From NCBI GenBank assembly GCA_020091685.1, contig CM034594.1, positions 427,981 to 491,980 of the forward strand: a DNA stretch of 64,000 nt, in the 5' to 3' direction. Source of the DNA: Lutjanus erythropterus (Eukaryota; Chordata; Actinopteri; Lutjaniformes; Lutjanidae). Positions 35,946 through 47,302 of the stretch are shown in pieces. The notes under the pieces are model-generated. The model saw nothing but the letters and a program-made list of their open reading frames with translations, was not told the DNA's origin and did no database searches. How positions within the stretch are numbered: position 1 is the stretch's first letter; every line of letters begins with the position of its first letter. The translations under genes were made by a program, and so were the position numbers.

Positions 35946-36354
35946 TATAATTTATTTTGTATATGGCATCGCTGTCACCTGCTGGTTCCTATAGGACGCC
36001 TCTCCCAGAAGGAGAGGTGTCACTCAGCGAGTTAAACACTGGAACAGGGTTATTAGCATAATTTTGTTGTTTTGATGTTCATCTGCCAAGTTTCTGAATT
36101 GGTCCTGTCACAAGTTTATACATAATGAAATATTGTCAATGTTTAGACACAGTTTCACTCAGTTTTAACAAGTCATTGAGAGTAAAACTACAGGGATATC
36201 ATGGGGATACTCTTTTTTTTTATCATGATATCCTGTCAGTATGAAAAAGATCAAACAAAATCAGATTTTACAGCGGCGTGGTTTTTTTTTTTTGACATGA
36301 AGAAAGAAAATAAAAGCTGAAATTCATCTGTGATTGAGGCTTTACAGGATACTA

Positions 36355-36882
36355 TTGGGCTTTTCCATTGGGACCTTGGGTTGTGCCAAGTCAAACAAAT
36401 TTGCTTTCTCATTTCCACTCATAAGATGTGCCGAGTCATGCCGACATTGATGTCTCGCAGACCACCCAACTTGTGACGATCCCCATTTTCTCTCCCAGAC
36501 AAGTATGTGTTGTGAGACTGTCTGTTCAGCCCTTGGTACTTTTGTAGCTTCTGTGTGTTTTGAAGTTTAATTTCTCTTCATGCATTGCTGTTTTTACAAT
36601 CAGGTATCTCTCTTATTTTACTGTTTCATTGTTCGCTTTTAATGCTGACGAAAACCCAACATTTCTTGATTTCGCTGCTTCAGCGGGACTTCTTTTGCAT
36701 TTAAATTGAACTTATTTATTCACCATTTTACAACTACTTGATTCAAGACAAATGTAAATCGCTGTAAAGACACATCCTGAAGTGGATTGTCCTGTTGGGC
36801 AAATCCTTGCCCTGCTGGGCTGATGCACTGAGTCAAATCGAGTCAAGCCATGCCAGCACAGGTGTATCGAAAAATGGCTTTG
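36355..36882. mobile_element. Decayed MITE with 'TGGGCTTTTCCA' terminus
   Basis: Begins TTGGGCTTTTCCATTGGGAC and ends GGTGTATCGAAAAATGGCTT, an imperfect inverted pair. I recall an abundant teleost MITE of about 0.5 kb with GGGCTTTTCCACTG ends and internal GTGCCGAGTC/GAGTCAAGCC stretches like those near 36428 and 36840, and a CGCTGCTTCAGCGGGACTTC stretch as at 36673. No intact target duplication was seen. Confidence 0.55.
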
Positions 36883-36999
36883 GTCTGCTCGTATAAGACA
36901 ACACCACCTTTTAACACCAGTGGATTCTAGTCATTGTCACACTGTCTCCTAATTTAGATTCATTATCCGGCTCTTGAAATTGCTTTTGGATATTAAACT

Positions 37000-37220
37000 C
37001 CTCACAGCCTTGCCTGCTCTTTAGGTTAGAGGGTGACCTCTACTGCCTTATCAATAACAGCTATTGATATCCTTGAAGACACAGCAAGTAGCAAGAGATA
37101 AATTGCTGTCTGATTAAAGCAGTGGACCTTCTGTTATCAGTGATTAGCACCTACTGAGCCACTGTAGGCTGATTTATAGGATTTGTGTTGATGACTCATG
37201 GCGCTACAGCAACAACAGTC
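37000..37220. promoter_or_regulatory. Candidate conserved non-coding element
   Basis: Complex repeat-free sequence with paired AT/GATA-type cores: CTTATCAATAACAGC, GCTATTGATATCC, CTGTTATCAGTGATTAGC, GATGACTCATGGCGC (the last contains an AP-1/MAF-like TGACTCA). There is no open frame. Texture-based inference only. Confidence 0.3.
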
Positions 37221-38700
37221 CCTTTTCTCAACTACTTGTATACCACAGTGTAATTATAGATACATCCATAGTTAAATGAAATACATTTCTAGGACTAGGT
37301 TCTGTATATTTAACTGCTGCTCCTGTTACATAAAATGAACTTACAAAAAGTAAAAAGCTACAGATGTGTTTGTGTGCTGCACTTTCATTGTTATATTAAA
37401 GACAAAGACTCAGTTGGATGCATGCAGGCTCAAAGGTCTCTTGAGAGGATCCGCTGCTTTGCTTTTGAAAAGCTCCCTTTTTCTGCACTCGGAAGGCGTT
37501 GGATGTTGGAAGCACAAACAACACGCCAGAAGGTTATGCACTTTTGCCGGATGTCTTGTTCCTGATACAAATCTTGTGTTTTTAAATCTTTTATGAACCA
37601 AACCTAAAAGCATTTTCCTTTTTGTTCACCCATTATATCACTGTCTTGATGTTGCAGGGGTTCACAATGACTTACATACCTGGGGGGGGGGGCACAACGC
37701 TATTTCAGATATACCCTCTGAGTGCACAGGTGTCCTATGTGTGCCTATACTTCCTTTAAAGCACAAACACATAATATAGCGGCCTGTTATCCATCACAAC
37801 TTGCTGACAGAGCCTCAGGGAAAGAGTGTTTTCAAAGTTGACAAGCCAGAGAAGGCATTCTCACCACTGCCTCAGCTTAACTTCAGGGGGTAAATGGAGC
37901 TTCTTACAGTGTGTGGTTTTGTGTGTGTCTATGTGTGCCAGAGTCTGACTTTAAGTGTCTGTAAGTGTATATACAACAACTGAGAAGTGTATCGATAGAT
38001 TGACCCGTTCACTGGACAATCAGCAACACCGTCTGTGCTTCAGGCAACGCCCTCCCACTGTTTATCCACTTTCCTCTGAAATATCTCCTCTTCTCCTCTC
38101 CTCTCTGCCACTTCTCAGAGTCGTCTCTTGGCTTGAAACAGACTCTGCCCTCCAGTGCACTTGTTGGTATTAGGTGGAGGCTTGCCTCTGGGCATAGCTT
38201 TGGAGGAGAAAGTGGCTGCATGATGTTCTAAGGTTGTCTATAAAAGAAGTGGTAACAGAGGCAGGAATAGGTTTCCTCTAGTTTCTAGTGGAATGTCTAA
38301 ATCTGTTCTGACACAAGATGCTGAAAACTGGAAAAACATAAGAAAGAGGGAGGTGGAGATTTGTTAGGAACCTTGGGATGCAGTATCCTGCACATAAGGG
38401 AGAAAAATCTTGTTTTGCTATGATAGATAACCAAAATAAGAATGTATTTATTCAACCCTGTCTCCTAGATATTACATTTGCAGTTTGTGCTTATTACGTG
38501 AATTTTTACTACGAGCTAAGAGAGAAGTAGAGTGAGGTCAGTTTTAGCTCTCCTTCCTCTGTTACTATGCTGTTTAGAGGGCTCATTTTTATAGGGTAGG
38601 TCAGCTCAATTTATGTGAATTATTAACGTTAAAAAAAAAAAAAAAAACTGCTCCTGGCAGCCTTTCAAGTGGACAGACTGGTAAACCAAACCCCACTCTA
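37221..38700. other. Non-coding DNA with G and A homopolymers
   Basis: No gene. A run of 11 G lies at about 37682-37692 and an A run of about 16-17 at 38631-38647. A pyrimidine-rich patch (TCTCCTCTTCTCCTCTCC) is near 38085-38105. Confidence 0.5.
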
Positions 38701-38714
38701 AAAGCTGCTGTTTA

Positions 38715-39125
38715 ATGGGAGGGCCATATTTTTTCACAGTAAAAACTAGTTACGCAATCACTAAGACTCTTTTCTGATTCACTTCGATCTACAGACACAA
38801 TCGGTGCACTCAGTAACATTATTAACCAAGTGTTAAGTGTTTTAAACGGACATACACGTACTGAGTGGCCCAGCACCACAGTAGCTGTTTTCACCCCATG
38901 ACGCAAAAGTGATTCATGCTCTTCACGCCACTTAGCATGGTACATAGGGTTGGACATGGACAAAATGTGTAAAAATATGATTGATTTCATCACGCCTCCA
39001 GAATCTATGATCAGAACTGCAGCGATGGTCTGTTCTTCATAGCAACGGTCTGCTATACAGAAATAACAGACCTTGGGATACTGTAACTGACCCATCAGAA
39101 TTGAGTACTTAACAAAGCCATCTAA
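38715..39125 (-). mobile_element. Teleost interspersed repeat containing a 127-codon open frame
   Basis: The minus strand starts GGCTTTGTTAAGTACTCAAT and continues TTCTGATGGGTCAG, close to a common fish repeat start I recall as 'GGCTTTGTTGAATACTCAATTCTGATTGG'. It then has GGTCTGTTATTTCTGTATAG. The open frame 38712-39095 is uninterrupted for 127 codons but shows no domain I know. It may be chance or a remnant of a transposon gene. Ends and superfamily are unresolved. Confidence 0.45.
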
Positions 39126-39165
39126 TTAATTTATATAACACGCTGCATTCACAAAGAGATGTTTG

Positions 39166-39330
39166 GTGCGGATGGAGGACATACGAAGTGCATGACTTTA
39201 ACACTACAGTCTGGGGTTTGTGTCCAGACGTGCAACAAAAGCACTTTGGTTAAGGTAATGAAATGGCAAGGTTTTAGCAATAAAAGCATTGGGTACGGTT
39301 AGGGAAAGCTCATTATTTCAGTTAAATACT
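39166..39330 (+). repeat. Degenerate teleost repeat ('CAACAAAAGCACTTTGGTTA')
   Basis: GCAACAAAAGCACTTTGGTT followed by GGTTAGGGAAAGCTC resembles a very common fish repeat with 'GCAACAAAACCACTTGGTTAGGTTTAGG...GTTAGGGAAA'. A related stretch in the opposite orientation occurs near 60700-60890. Non-coding. Confidence 0.45.
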
Positions 39331-40442
39331 GGTAAATTAACCTCAGTCCCTAGTCTAGTGCTGTTGTCACAATGGCTGAAAAGTGTATTATAAGACTGCC
39401 TGTTTTGGTGGAAAACAAATTAAACATGTTGTCAGTTCACATTTTATTGTTAAGTTTAATATCACTTGTCAGGTATGTTACCTAGCAACATTTCCTCAGT
39501 ATGTTTATTAAGTTTCCAAAACAACAAAACATTTTTACTGTTGAAATTCAGTTGTATATTAACATAATTTTGAGGCGACAGGGCTTAATTGTTCAATCAG
39601 ACTTCTACCTGGAACACCACACACATGTTACAGAGAAACCAAACCGCAATAGTAAAGTATTAGGTAGAAGGATGTGTACAGTGCAGTGAGGGATAGACGG
39701 CGACACAGGAATGTGTCAGTACTTTAGTTGTGACATTTCAGCTGCATGGATGCACTTGGTTGGTCATCTCATTTCATTGTGTGTTATGGGTTATGGCAGA
39801 CACTGACCTGTCAGGCTGTAAGAGTCCACAGTGTTCCACCTCAATGCTGTTCTTACTGTCCCCGAGGAATCCTCGAGGGCCGCAGTCTCTGTGCTCCATC
39901 ATGTACAAGCTCTCTGCTGTACTTCCTCTGTTGTATTCGCACAGACCAACTGTAACTTAATTTTGTCGGCTCTGCGAGCACATCACATTGCCTGCGGGGG
40001 TTTGGGGTCAGCAGTCAGGTCAAAGTGCTGTGTTTATAGTGCCTGTATGTGAAGATAAATGTTATATTTCAAATTTAATGCTGGTTCTAAGCAAGGTCAT
40101 AATTTCAACCTGGGATGGGGTGGACAGATCTCCCTTCACTTTTCAAAATCCCATTTTTATAAACATACTGTCTGGCCACCATAGTCGTGATAAGACAAAC
40201 GTTGATAAAAATGTTGATACACTTGTCTGAGTCATCTGTAGTTATTACTGTGCACTCGAGGGGAGCAACCAGCGCTTTGTAGACTTTTGTTTGTGTTGAG
40301 TTTAGCTGGTCAGGCTACAAAGATGTTGAAGTACCTTACTGGTGAAGGTCACTGGGGCTGTGTGTATCCTGAAAGGAACCCCTGCAGACACTATTCTGGG
40401 CTGCAAAAGGTACTACAAACTGTTTTCAGGTTTGAAAAACAC
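39331..40442. other. Non-coding DNA, nothing recognised
   Basis: Several short overlapping open frames at 39730-40230 are mutually incompatible and featureless. I do not call a gene. Confidence 0.45.
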
Positions 40443-40796
40443 TGGGCCTCATGCATGAATGTTTTTTTATTTTATTTTTATTTCACTTATATTTATTCTT
40501 GATAAAAAGCAGTGAGAGGAAAATAAGAAAATCTAATGTGGGATTCATGAAATGTGTGCTGACAGCCAAGTCACTAAGTACTTACCCACCTGAGTGGGAA
40601 AACTGCATTTAGCACACAGAAATGCCCCAGTAAATCCACATAAGGACTGTGTGCAAACCACAAACCAACAATTCACTCTTACATTTCGATTTTAACTAAG
40701 AACAAACGGAAAGTATGCAAATATTGATGGATGCCACAAAAGTTCTTAAATTGTTTGTTTAAGATCAAATCTATGTGTAAGAATGATTCAGGCCCA
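40443..40796. mobile_element. MITE with GGGCCTCAT-type inverted ends, about 350 bp
   Basis: The left end TGGGCCTCATGCATGAATG is an imperfect inverted match to the right end, which in reverse complement reads TGGGCCTGAATCATTC. A teleost MITE family with GGGCCTCATTTATAAA termini is known to me and is close in sequence and size. The interior is non-coding. No convincing target duplication was identified. Confidence 0.6.
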
Positions 40797-43009
40797 TTGA
40801 ATCTATATTTGTATTTACAGTAAATATTCTACTGAAAAATGTTAGAACAGAAGATCGACCAAAAATAAGTGAGTAAAGCACAGTGTTCTTTGTTAAGTGT
40901 ATATACAGAGATTCACATAGCATTGCTATGTTTTAACCACCACTCTTAAGCAGTTTGTATCATAATCATACCCAGTAATATATTTAATTTAATAACTGAA
41001 CTGTACTTGGTATTTCTGTGATGTAATTGTGCATAATGGTTTATGGTCAGTGGTTTTGCAGCAATGTATCTGTAACCACAATTGCAGAGCGGAGATTGTG
41101 CCAACACTGACAACACAAGATTAACCTGTGACATCAGTCTCAGTGTGGTCAAACCTGGGTTGAATGCACGCATTTAGTAGATCTGGGTCACGTGAACATC
41201 TCCTGTATGAAAGGAGTACAAAAGAAGCCAGAACCTGAGCTGCAATTGAACTGACCCTGTCGACCTCAGGTGTGAAGAGAGGTGGAGAGTGTAGCTCTTG
41301 GCAAACAACGGGCGCTGATTGAAGTCAAGGAGCAGGGCTGTCTTTGTCTCTCCCCCTCCTCTCTGCCTATACTGTATTTTCTCCATTTCTCACTCTGTGC
41401 CTCTTCCACTGTAATGACACATTCAATCCAGAGTGTGAAATTAGACATTTCCAGCTCCAGTGTCCTTTTGGGTTATATCATAATGACCCCGCTGTGCTTT
41501 AGTGGCCTTTTTTTTGTGCCTGAAATACATAGCACAAAACCTGATTTTGCCTAATGGACCATACTGTACTGGATATATATAATATTTGCCAGAGTTAGAT
41601 GATGAGTTGGAGTTTGAATTTAAGAAACTCTGAGTGACATTGACATTAACGTTACAGTTCAAATATACAGACAGGTGGCATATTAAATGGAAATGGTACC
41701 CCAATGATTTTACACATCAAAGACTGTTTACAGGTGTTATGGAGTCCTGTTGCATAGTTGAAAAGAGGTTATATGAAGCCTTTTGTGGCTTCATTAGCTG
41801 CTACTTGCATAACACACCAGAATCTAATCTGACCCACTAAACTGACAGTGGCTATGTAATAACCACAGTCTTATAACTTTATTGAATGTCAAAAATGTGT
41901 GAGATGGGTCTAATATAATCTTGATCACAGTGTGTTTCAGACTGTATGTTATAAGTCTCAAGGCATGACAGATTGTAGCAGACAGAAACAGCAAAGAAAC
42001 AGATGCAAGCATTATATTATCAACTTGCGTCATCCATTTGCATCACCCTCACGTTTTGAGAATTTTTAAAACAGTAAACAAGCTTTGGCCAGGCAGCTGG
42101 CAGAAAACTTCACAAGAGGAAGAACAGGAAATTGTGAAGCTAGTGGTCGGCCAGGGAGAAGAGAGTAACATGAGATAGGGATTTTACAAAGTCATTTTGA
42201 GATAAGTATATTGCTATACAAGTACTTTGGTTTGCCAGTGTATTTTCCATCATTCCTTGATTGGTTTGTTTGTGAACATGGCTGCATTGAGATGTCATGG
42301 TTCTAAATTTCTGACACCATCAGACGTTAGATGTAACGCCTCATTGGTGCATGAAGTACTAACTCTGCTGTCAGTGAGTTATTTTCATTGTACAATCTTT
42401 AGACAGCTCTCTCCACAACCAATAAAAAACTAATTGAGCCAAAATTTTCCATAAAACTGTTGGTGGAGAATCTATAATAAGGAGCACTGGAGCTTCTCTG
42501 GAGGTGGTTAAACAACACCTCACTAAGACATTTTTTTGTTGTTTTGTCCCTTTTAACAACCAGTTTATAGGAATTTGTGGCATCTAGCCATGAGCTTGCA
42601 GATAGAAAACACCTCTACCTCATCCTCCCCTTTTCTGCGTGTGCTACAGTGGCCACAAAACTTGTGCAAAATGCCCTAGAAGCATTGTTTGGTCGTTCTG
42701 AGCTTCTGTGAATGTGGCAGTGCATTCACCCTATGTATATGTAAAAGCACAATGATTCTTATTTTTATGTGATTATAGACCACTTAAAGCACTTTGATGA
42801 ATCTTATATTCAATCTATGTCATAACCTGTAATTTACCTAAGAAAATACTGGAATTTGCCACTGGAAAATAGCTTCCCTCTCTGCAGGAGCGTTGGTTTG
42901 CTTTCTGTTTGGCAACTATTTATAATATACAGTTCTATACCCACAGATGTATAATCTCTCTTTCTGCCTGCCTTTTCTATGATATTGTTCTGTCACTCCT
43001 TCAGTTCTT
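40797..43009. other. Non-coding DNA, nothing recognised
   Basis: About 2.2 kb with no recognisable coding, RNA or transposon signature. The 90-codon frame at 41282-41554 is featureless. Confidence 0.5.
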
Positions 43010-43027
43010 TTGTCTCTTCCACTCAGG

Positions 43028-43145
43028 CAGCAATTTGCTAGGAGCAGAAAGGACATGCACTGTAACTCAGGCTGACCCCTCATGCAGCACTGCAACGCTC
43101 CAGTATCTGTCGCCTGCCACTCAGATCACAGCCCCGCTACAACAG
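43028..43145 (+). other. Exon-like open segment, function unknown
   Basis: A pyrimidine-rich tract ending CTTCCACTCAG (acceptor-like) precedes an open stretch reading SNLLGAERTCTVTQADPSCS then TATLQYLSPATQITAPLQQ, which runs into a poly(A) tract (43146-43168). A second acceptor-like ATTTTGCAG at 43312-43320 precedes SDGSEIIGLPSWLDMDSMGR with an in-frame TAG at 43404-43406. I recognise neither peptide, and no donor site ties them together. It may be a chance open stretch or a conserved non-coding block. Confidence 0.15.
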
Positions 43146-43168
43146 AAAAAAAAAAAAAAAAAAAAAAA
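43146..43168. repeat. Poly(A) tract, 23 bases
   Basis: An A homopolymer with no retroposon body immediately upstream that I can recognise. The LINE/SINE tail possibility was considered but not supported. Confidence 0.9.
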
Positions 43169-43410
43169 GAAATAGCTCATCTTTCAAATGAGGAACAATC
43201 TCACTTTTCCCTGTACAATCTCTTTTTCACCCACTCTCCCCTTTTCTCTACTCTTCCTGTCTTGCTTTCTCATTTCACCATCCCCCCTTCAGCTTCATTT
43301 TTTGACATTTTTATTTTGCAGCTCTGATGGGAGTGAAATAATCGGGTTGCCAAGTTGGCTGGACATGGACAGCATGGGGCGCTTTGATCTGGACTTTCTT
43401 TTATAGGCAT

Positions 43411-44300
43411 GCACACACATATACACACGCTGCACATGGCACAAGCCATGCACCAGCTCAGTTGAAATAGTTTTTGGGTTAGAGATATTCAGTGTTATGG
43501 CTGTTGCCAGCCACACAGATGAAAGGGGTGCAGAGAACTAGGCTGTATGCCAGCTAGATCACAAAATGATTTTTGTGTGAGTGTGTCCATGCTACTTTAT
43601 CACTTGGTTAAGCGGCTGTGCCACTAAAATGCACCTCTGCTAGTTTGCTGGCTCCACTGATGCACACCATCTTTTATGCTTTCACAGCAATACTTTACAC
43701 ATAGTTATAGATATAAAGGCTGCTGTAATATGGTCAGATAATTGACTTTATGCATGACCATGAGAGGTGCTGGTTGGCTGAAGGTTAGAAGGGGGACCTC
43801 TGTGTTGTGTGTGCGACTGTGTGAATATGAAGGTGTGTGAGTAATTCTACAGTACAGATAATCCCAAGAGCTATTGTGTATAGGGATGCCCTCAGTCAAC
43901 TTGCCTGTTTAAATAAAGGTTTCAAGGTCTGAAAATTCAGCTCTTTGTTAATTCAAGGCCTTTGTGAGGTTGTGCATTGGACAGATTAATTGCATAACTG
44001 ATATGCAAATCTTGATAATCCTAAGAGTCAACTCAGTTAATATGGTCCTTGTTTGCTTTTTATGTAACCTGGTTGTTGTTGTTGTTTATGTAAGCGTGCC
44101 AGCTGCGTATGTGTTAAGTCAGGAGAGAACTCAGCCTCTGTGCAGATGGTGCATTCAATTGTTTTCAGGTGCTCAATGTTCCAGCTGTTCTTAGCCTACA
44201 CTACACCGCAGGCCTGCCTTGGTTTTGCAGAACTCTTAAAGATAAAGAAACTCCAAGATCATGCCATATACTACACAAGGATTCATGATTTTCAAGGTAT
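43411..44300. other. Non-coding DNA, nothing recognised
   Basis: No gene. A (GTT)n patch of about five units occurs near 44072-44086. Confidence 0.45.
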
Positions 44301-44307
44301 CAAGTTT

Positions 44308-44480
44308 TTTCATTTATTGTCATTGTACAGCAGAATTGCACAAGGAAAAGAAAGTTGTTGTCCTTTCATGCTACACATGCACACACATATAACATATACA
44401 CAGATAATTAAAATAAGAATAGAATAGGACACATATATAATAAAAATAAAACAATATATACAGTTATTTAGATACATACT
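44308..44480 (-). mobile_element. Possible 3' end of a fish retroposon (minus strand)
   Basis: The minus strand would end ...CTGTACAATGACAATAAATG. The plus-strand form 'CATTTATTGTCATTGTACA...AATTGCACA' resembles a frequent fish retroposon terminus. The upstream part on the minus strand is AT-rich and non-coding. Weak call. Confidence 0.35.
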
Positions 44481-45479
44481 ATACACGTATACACCCAGGG
44501 AATAATCCTGTAGCCTATTTTCTTAATTCGTGTCAGGTTGAATGTACAGAGCAGCAACAAACTGGTGGTGATAATATGGTCATCATCACACACATCTTCA
44601 CCTAAAAAGTTCAAGATAATCAGTGTAAACACAGAGTCCCTTGTTCTGCTGCAGTCCTGCCTGTTGCGTCTTGTTTGCCCGTCAAGAGCAACTGCTTGAT
44701 CCAGAATGTTGTGGAGCAGCTGTCAATAAGACGTGGACACAACAGGTTCTAATTTCTCTTTACTTGACAAGCCTGAGTCCCATTTCATTTGCTTCATTTT
44801 CCTCACTGAACTTTAAGCAAGGAACAGCTGAAAGTCTAAGCAAGGTTAGCATCGCTTTTGTCCCCACTCTCCTCCACTCTTCCTGTGCTGGTCCATGATG
44901 GTGTGTTCAGCTGATCTGGCAGAGTGCTTGAAAGATGCATCACAACATTGTGGATCAAGGTGTTGCTTTTGACCAGTGGATGATGCAACATGCAGGATGA
45001 CAAGACATGATCTTTTTGCTGCTGTTTACATTCAACCTGATACAAATTAAAAACTTGCCCTATAGTATTATTTCTTGGGTGTATAAGTGTATATGTATTT
45101 CTGTATATATGGTTTTATTTTGTTTTGTTTTATATGTTACCCTATTCCATGAATTTAATTATTGTCTTTATGTTGAATTTTGTGTGTAGCATGAAAGAAC
45201 TACAGTTCTAATTTTGTATATTTCAACCCTATGTTGTATGATGATAATAAATGACCTTGATTCCTTGATGTATAGTTTTTCAGATATCTTTCTGGGTACA
45301 TGTATGCACAAGTATTCCTCAGCAATGACCTCATGAAAACTGGTCTTCCTGATGTCACAGACACCATCACAGGCAGAAATGTACCCTTGTTCCATTAAAT
45401 CCTACTGAATAACAACCATCAATTAGATCCTTATAGATAAACATAAATATGGTTTTACAGTTCCTCATAAACATCCCTG

Positions 45480-46000
45480 AAATGCCCGGTGTGGGTGCCG
45501 ATTAACCTATGATTCCTAGCCAAATAGCTTTACCGATAGCCAGCCATCGCAGAGAGCCATTGAAATGACAAATGTCCAGCGTTGGGTAATTGATGTATGG
45601 GTGACAGCGTCAGCCCGCCAGGCCTTTTCCTCTGCATCATCTCCCCAGTGCCCTGCTTGGGTCGTTTAGTATTTATTCGCCTGACCTGGCTCCTTTATGG
45701 CTCCGCTCTGCTTAATGGGCCAAAAGAGAGCTGCAGCTCACAGTTTACCGCCCCCTCATAAGATGATGCATGTTATGATTCTGCTCAGATACAGTAAACT
45801 TCAGGCAGAGTATCTGACAAACCGGGATTAGCAAATTAGCCAGATAAGACTTAAAGACCACACTGACTTGTGATCCACCCACATAGGAGCGTTCACTTAC
45901 GTTGCCTGATTAGAGCTCCTCTCAGGTCCGTGTAGGTGTGAACGGATTAGGCGTGATCAATATATCATTGACCCTGCTGTTAGCTTTCTTTCACTTGTTA
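45480..46000. promoter_or_regulatory. Strong candidate conserved non-coding element
   Basis: About 500 bases of highly complex, repeat-free DNA with balanced composition and clear transcription-factor-like words: GTTGGGTAATTGATG, GACCTGGCTCC, AACCGGGATTAGCAAATTAG (an OTX/PITX-type GGATTA next to an AT homeodomain core), TAGAGCTCC and GGATTAGGCGTGATC. Stops occur in all frames, so it is not an exon. In texture it stands out from both flanks. Conservation needs alignment. Confidence 0.42.
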
Positions 46001-46564
46001 CAGCAGAACAACCTGCACTTTAATATTTTTCATTATGGACTTTGGTGATGTTTTTCTCAGCAAAGCACCCAGCTACAACAGGAGCAGAGGGGTAATCAAC
46101 TAGAATGGCTGAAAACATCTATGTGGGTGTGCCTTTAGACGAAGTGCTCGTCACACCATATAAACACTGTATATATCAATACACTGTAATAGAATCACAA
46201 ACTGCACATTCCAAAATGACCATGAAGTTGAGTCTCTGAAACAGATTCAACAAAATCTGAACAGTCATTTTAGGATTTATTACATGGGTGTTAATGAACT
46301 GCATTAGTTTTAGTTAGAGGAACCTTATAAACTGGTAGCTGAGTTGCAATTATTCATATAGTACATTAAAAATCACCACTAGTAATGGCTGTAACACAGT
46401 TGTAACGTGTGATATTATGTTTTACAAAGTCAAAGCACTATTACCAGTATTTATCATTTATCATATAGTTTTTTTTGTTTTTGTTTTTGTTTTTTTTTTT
46501 ACCTCCCAGCGTTATAATATTGTTAGAATTTGATGACCTTATATGATCTAGATTATACTATGCT
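46001..46564. other. Non-coding DNA with T-rich tract
   Basis: No gene. A T-rich run with G interruptions lies at 46469-46500. It forms the 3' flank of the LINE insertion. Confidence 0.5.
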
Positions 46565-46710
46565 TCCAATCCAATCCAACTTTATTTGTAAAGCACTTTA
46601 TAAGCAACCACAGTGGACCAAAGTGCTGTACAGAAATAAAATACAAGAACAGATTAAAAGACATAACACAACTATACAGTTTAAAGCAATAGAAAAATAA
46701 AATTAAACAA

Positions 46711-46790
46711 ATATATATACACATATACAAATACATACATACATACACACATACATATATATACACACACATGCACATACATACAATACA
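46711..46790. repeat. Compound (TA)(CA)(TACA) microsatellite in the LINE 3'UTR
   Basis: Interrupted ATATAT, ACACAT and TACATACATACA units lie between the LINE stop codon and its 3' end. It makes the 3'UTR longer and is probably a later expansion of a short seed. Confidence 0.85.
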
Positions 46791-46799
46791 TTCAACATC

Positions 46800-47302
46800 T
46801 CACATGATGTTAAAAGCCAGGGAGAAAAGATGGGTTTTAAGATGTGATTTAAAAACAGACAGAGAGGAGGCCTGTCTGATGTGGAGAGGCAGATCATTCC
46901 ACAGTTTAGGAGCTGCTGCAGCAAAGGCACGGTCACCTCTGAGCTTTCGCTTAGTTTTAGGTACACTCAGGAGCAGCTGATCAGCTGACCTGAGAGAGCG
47001 GAGGGGTGTATAAGGCTGCAGCAGTTCGGAGAGGTAGGGCGGGGCGAGACCATTTAGGGATTTAAAAGTAAATAAAAGAATTTTAAAACTGATCCTAAAA
47101 TGGATGGGCAACCAGTGAAGTGAGGCTAAAATGGGGGAAATGTGCTCGTGTTTACGTGTGCCAGTTAAAAGACGTGCCGCAGCATTTTGCACCATCTGAA
47201 GACGAGCGACAGAGGACCCACTAACCCCCACATAAAGTGCATTACAGTAATCCAGCCTAGTGGTCACAAAGGCGTGGATTACTGTTTCAAAGTGCTGCCT
47301 TG
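46800..47302 (-). CDS. L2 LINE ORF, C-terminal part (frameshifted from RT)
   Basis: Continues the same polyprotein after a one-base loss near 47303. Reading through from about 47302 gives RQHFETVIHAFVTTRLDYCN, then ALYVGVSGSS, LQMVQNAAARLLTGT, ISPILASLHWLPIHFRISFK, FKSLNGLAPPYLSEL and LWNDLPLHIRQASSLSVFKS, with the natural stop at 46800 after 'LFSLAFNIM'. This thumb/C-terminal region is strongly conserved in fish L2 elements. The first in-frame ATG (47267) is not a real start. No internal stops occur. Confidence 0.9.

Noticed and set aside
35697-36035. 112-codon plus-strand frame
   Set aside because: No recognisable domain. It lies over a block better explained as non-coding regulatory DNA.
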